Origin: Acinetobacter bouvetii
GTDB lineage: Bacteria; Pseudomonadota; Gammaproteobacteria; Pseudomonadales; Moraxellaceae
Reading direction: 5' to 3'
Length of the DNA: 32,242 nucleotides
NCBI RefSeq assembly: GCF_902753875.1
Contig: NZ_CADDTS010000050.1
Span: 1-32,242, forward strand
Made by a program: the position numbers and the translations under genes. This document shows, piece by piece, positions 32,130-32,242 of this stretch (position 1 is its first letter; each line of letters begins with the position of its first letter). A model generated the notes under the pieces. That model was not told the origin of the DNA, made no database searches, and saw nothing but the letters and a program-made list of their open reading frames with translations.

Positions 32130-32242
32130 TTAAGCTAATGATTTCATAATTTGAATTGTTGGCTTATTTCGATGGGTTAATTGGTATGCACATAAAGAAG
32201 CATAAATTCCACTTAGAAATCCATGAATACTACGAGCTTTAC
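32130..32242 (-). CDS. C-terminal end of an unidentified protein, possibly a transposase (partial)
   Basis: On the minus strand a frame enters from the window edge and ends at TAA (32130-32132), with ARSIHGFLSGIYASLCAYQL followed by THRNKPTIQIMKSLA. The sequence looks coding, and the GF-x-IY-x-AL-x-AYQL style is reminiscent of IS transposase C-termini, perhaps IS982-like, but I cannot confirm this. The 21 bases between it and cysH include AACCCGAATCC, which could be an IS end. Confidence 0.4.
   Translation of the reverse strand, partial: KARSIHGFLSGIYASLCAYQLTHRNKPTIQIMKSLA

Overview
The window looks like chromosome of an Acinetobacter-type gammaproteobacterium. It is AT-rich, and it carries an eptA-pmrA-pmrB (pmrCAB) operon, a ThrH-type phosphatase, an APS-reductase-type CysH, an AroP-like permease, a gltIJKL-type amino-acid transporter and tandem FadL-family porins. 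The assignment rests on gene content and protein resemblance only; no search was run.

Layout. 1-2888 is a degraded accessory stretch. It holds the 3' end of an IS30-family transposase, a SIR2-domain gene whose start is missing directly after the IS, a DUF559 nuclease gene enclosed by nested inverted REP-like palindromes, and a J-domain-like gene broken by a stop and a frameshift. 3325-6503 is a four-gene acidic amino-acid ABC importer. 6942-8129 is an Amt ammonium transporter with an NtrC-like palindrome upstream. 8269-13640 holds a HAD hydrolase, a PAP2 phosphatase and the minus-strand eptA-pmrA-pmrB operon, preceded by a good PmrA box. 13764-22142 is mostly housekeeping: a general porin, an AmpG-like MFS protein, an acyltransferase, a patatin lipoprotein, an NfeD/stomatin pair, putP and ispA. 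22286-25150 has a prpF gene without its usual partners and an AroP-like permease, followed by tRNA-Arg(CCT). 25917-30435 is a tandem array of three FadL-family genes, the last one broken. 30558-32108 holds thrH and cysH, and the right edge cuts a reading frame that may be another transposase.

How the parts work together. The glt system, Amt, PutP and AroP-like proteins are nutrient importers. EptA, PmrA and PmrB form a lipid A modification module, with a PAP2 phosphatase of unknown substrate convergent to it. The acyltransferase and patatin lipoprotein suggest phospholipid remodelling. The NfeD/SPFH pair probably acts on membrane quality or microdomains.

The observations most worth following are the REP-bounded DUF559 cassette, an extended -10 promoter with a palindrome over the -35 that is conserved upstream of all three FadL genes, the SIR2 gene cut by IS30, and the NtrC-like site before amt with no recognisable sigma-54 promoter.
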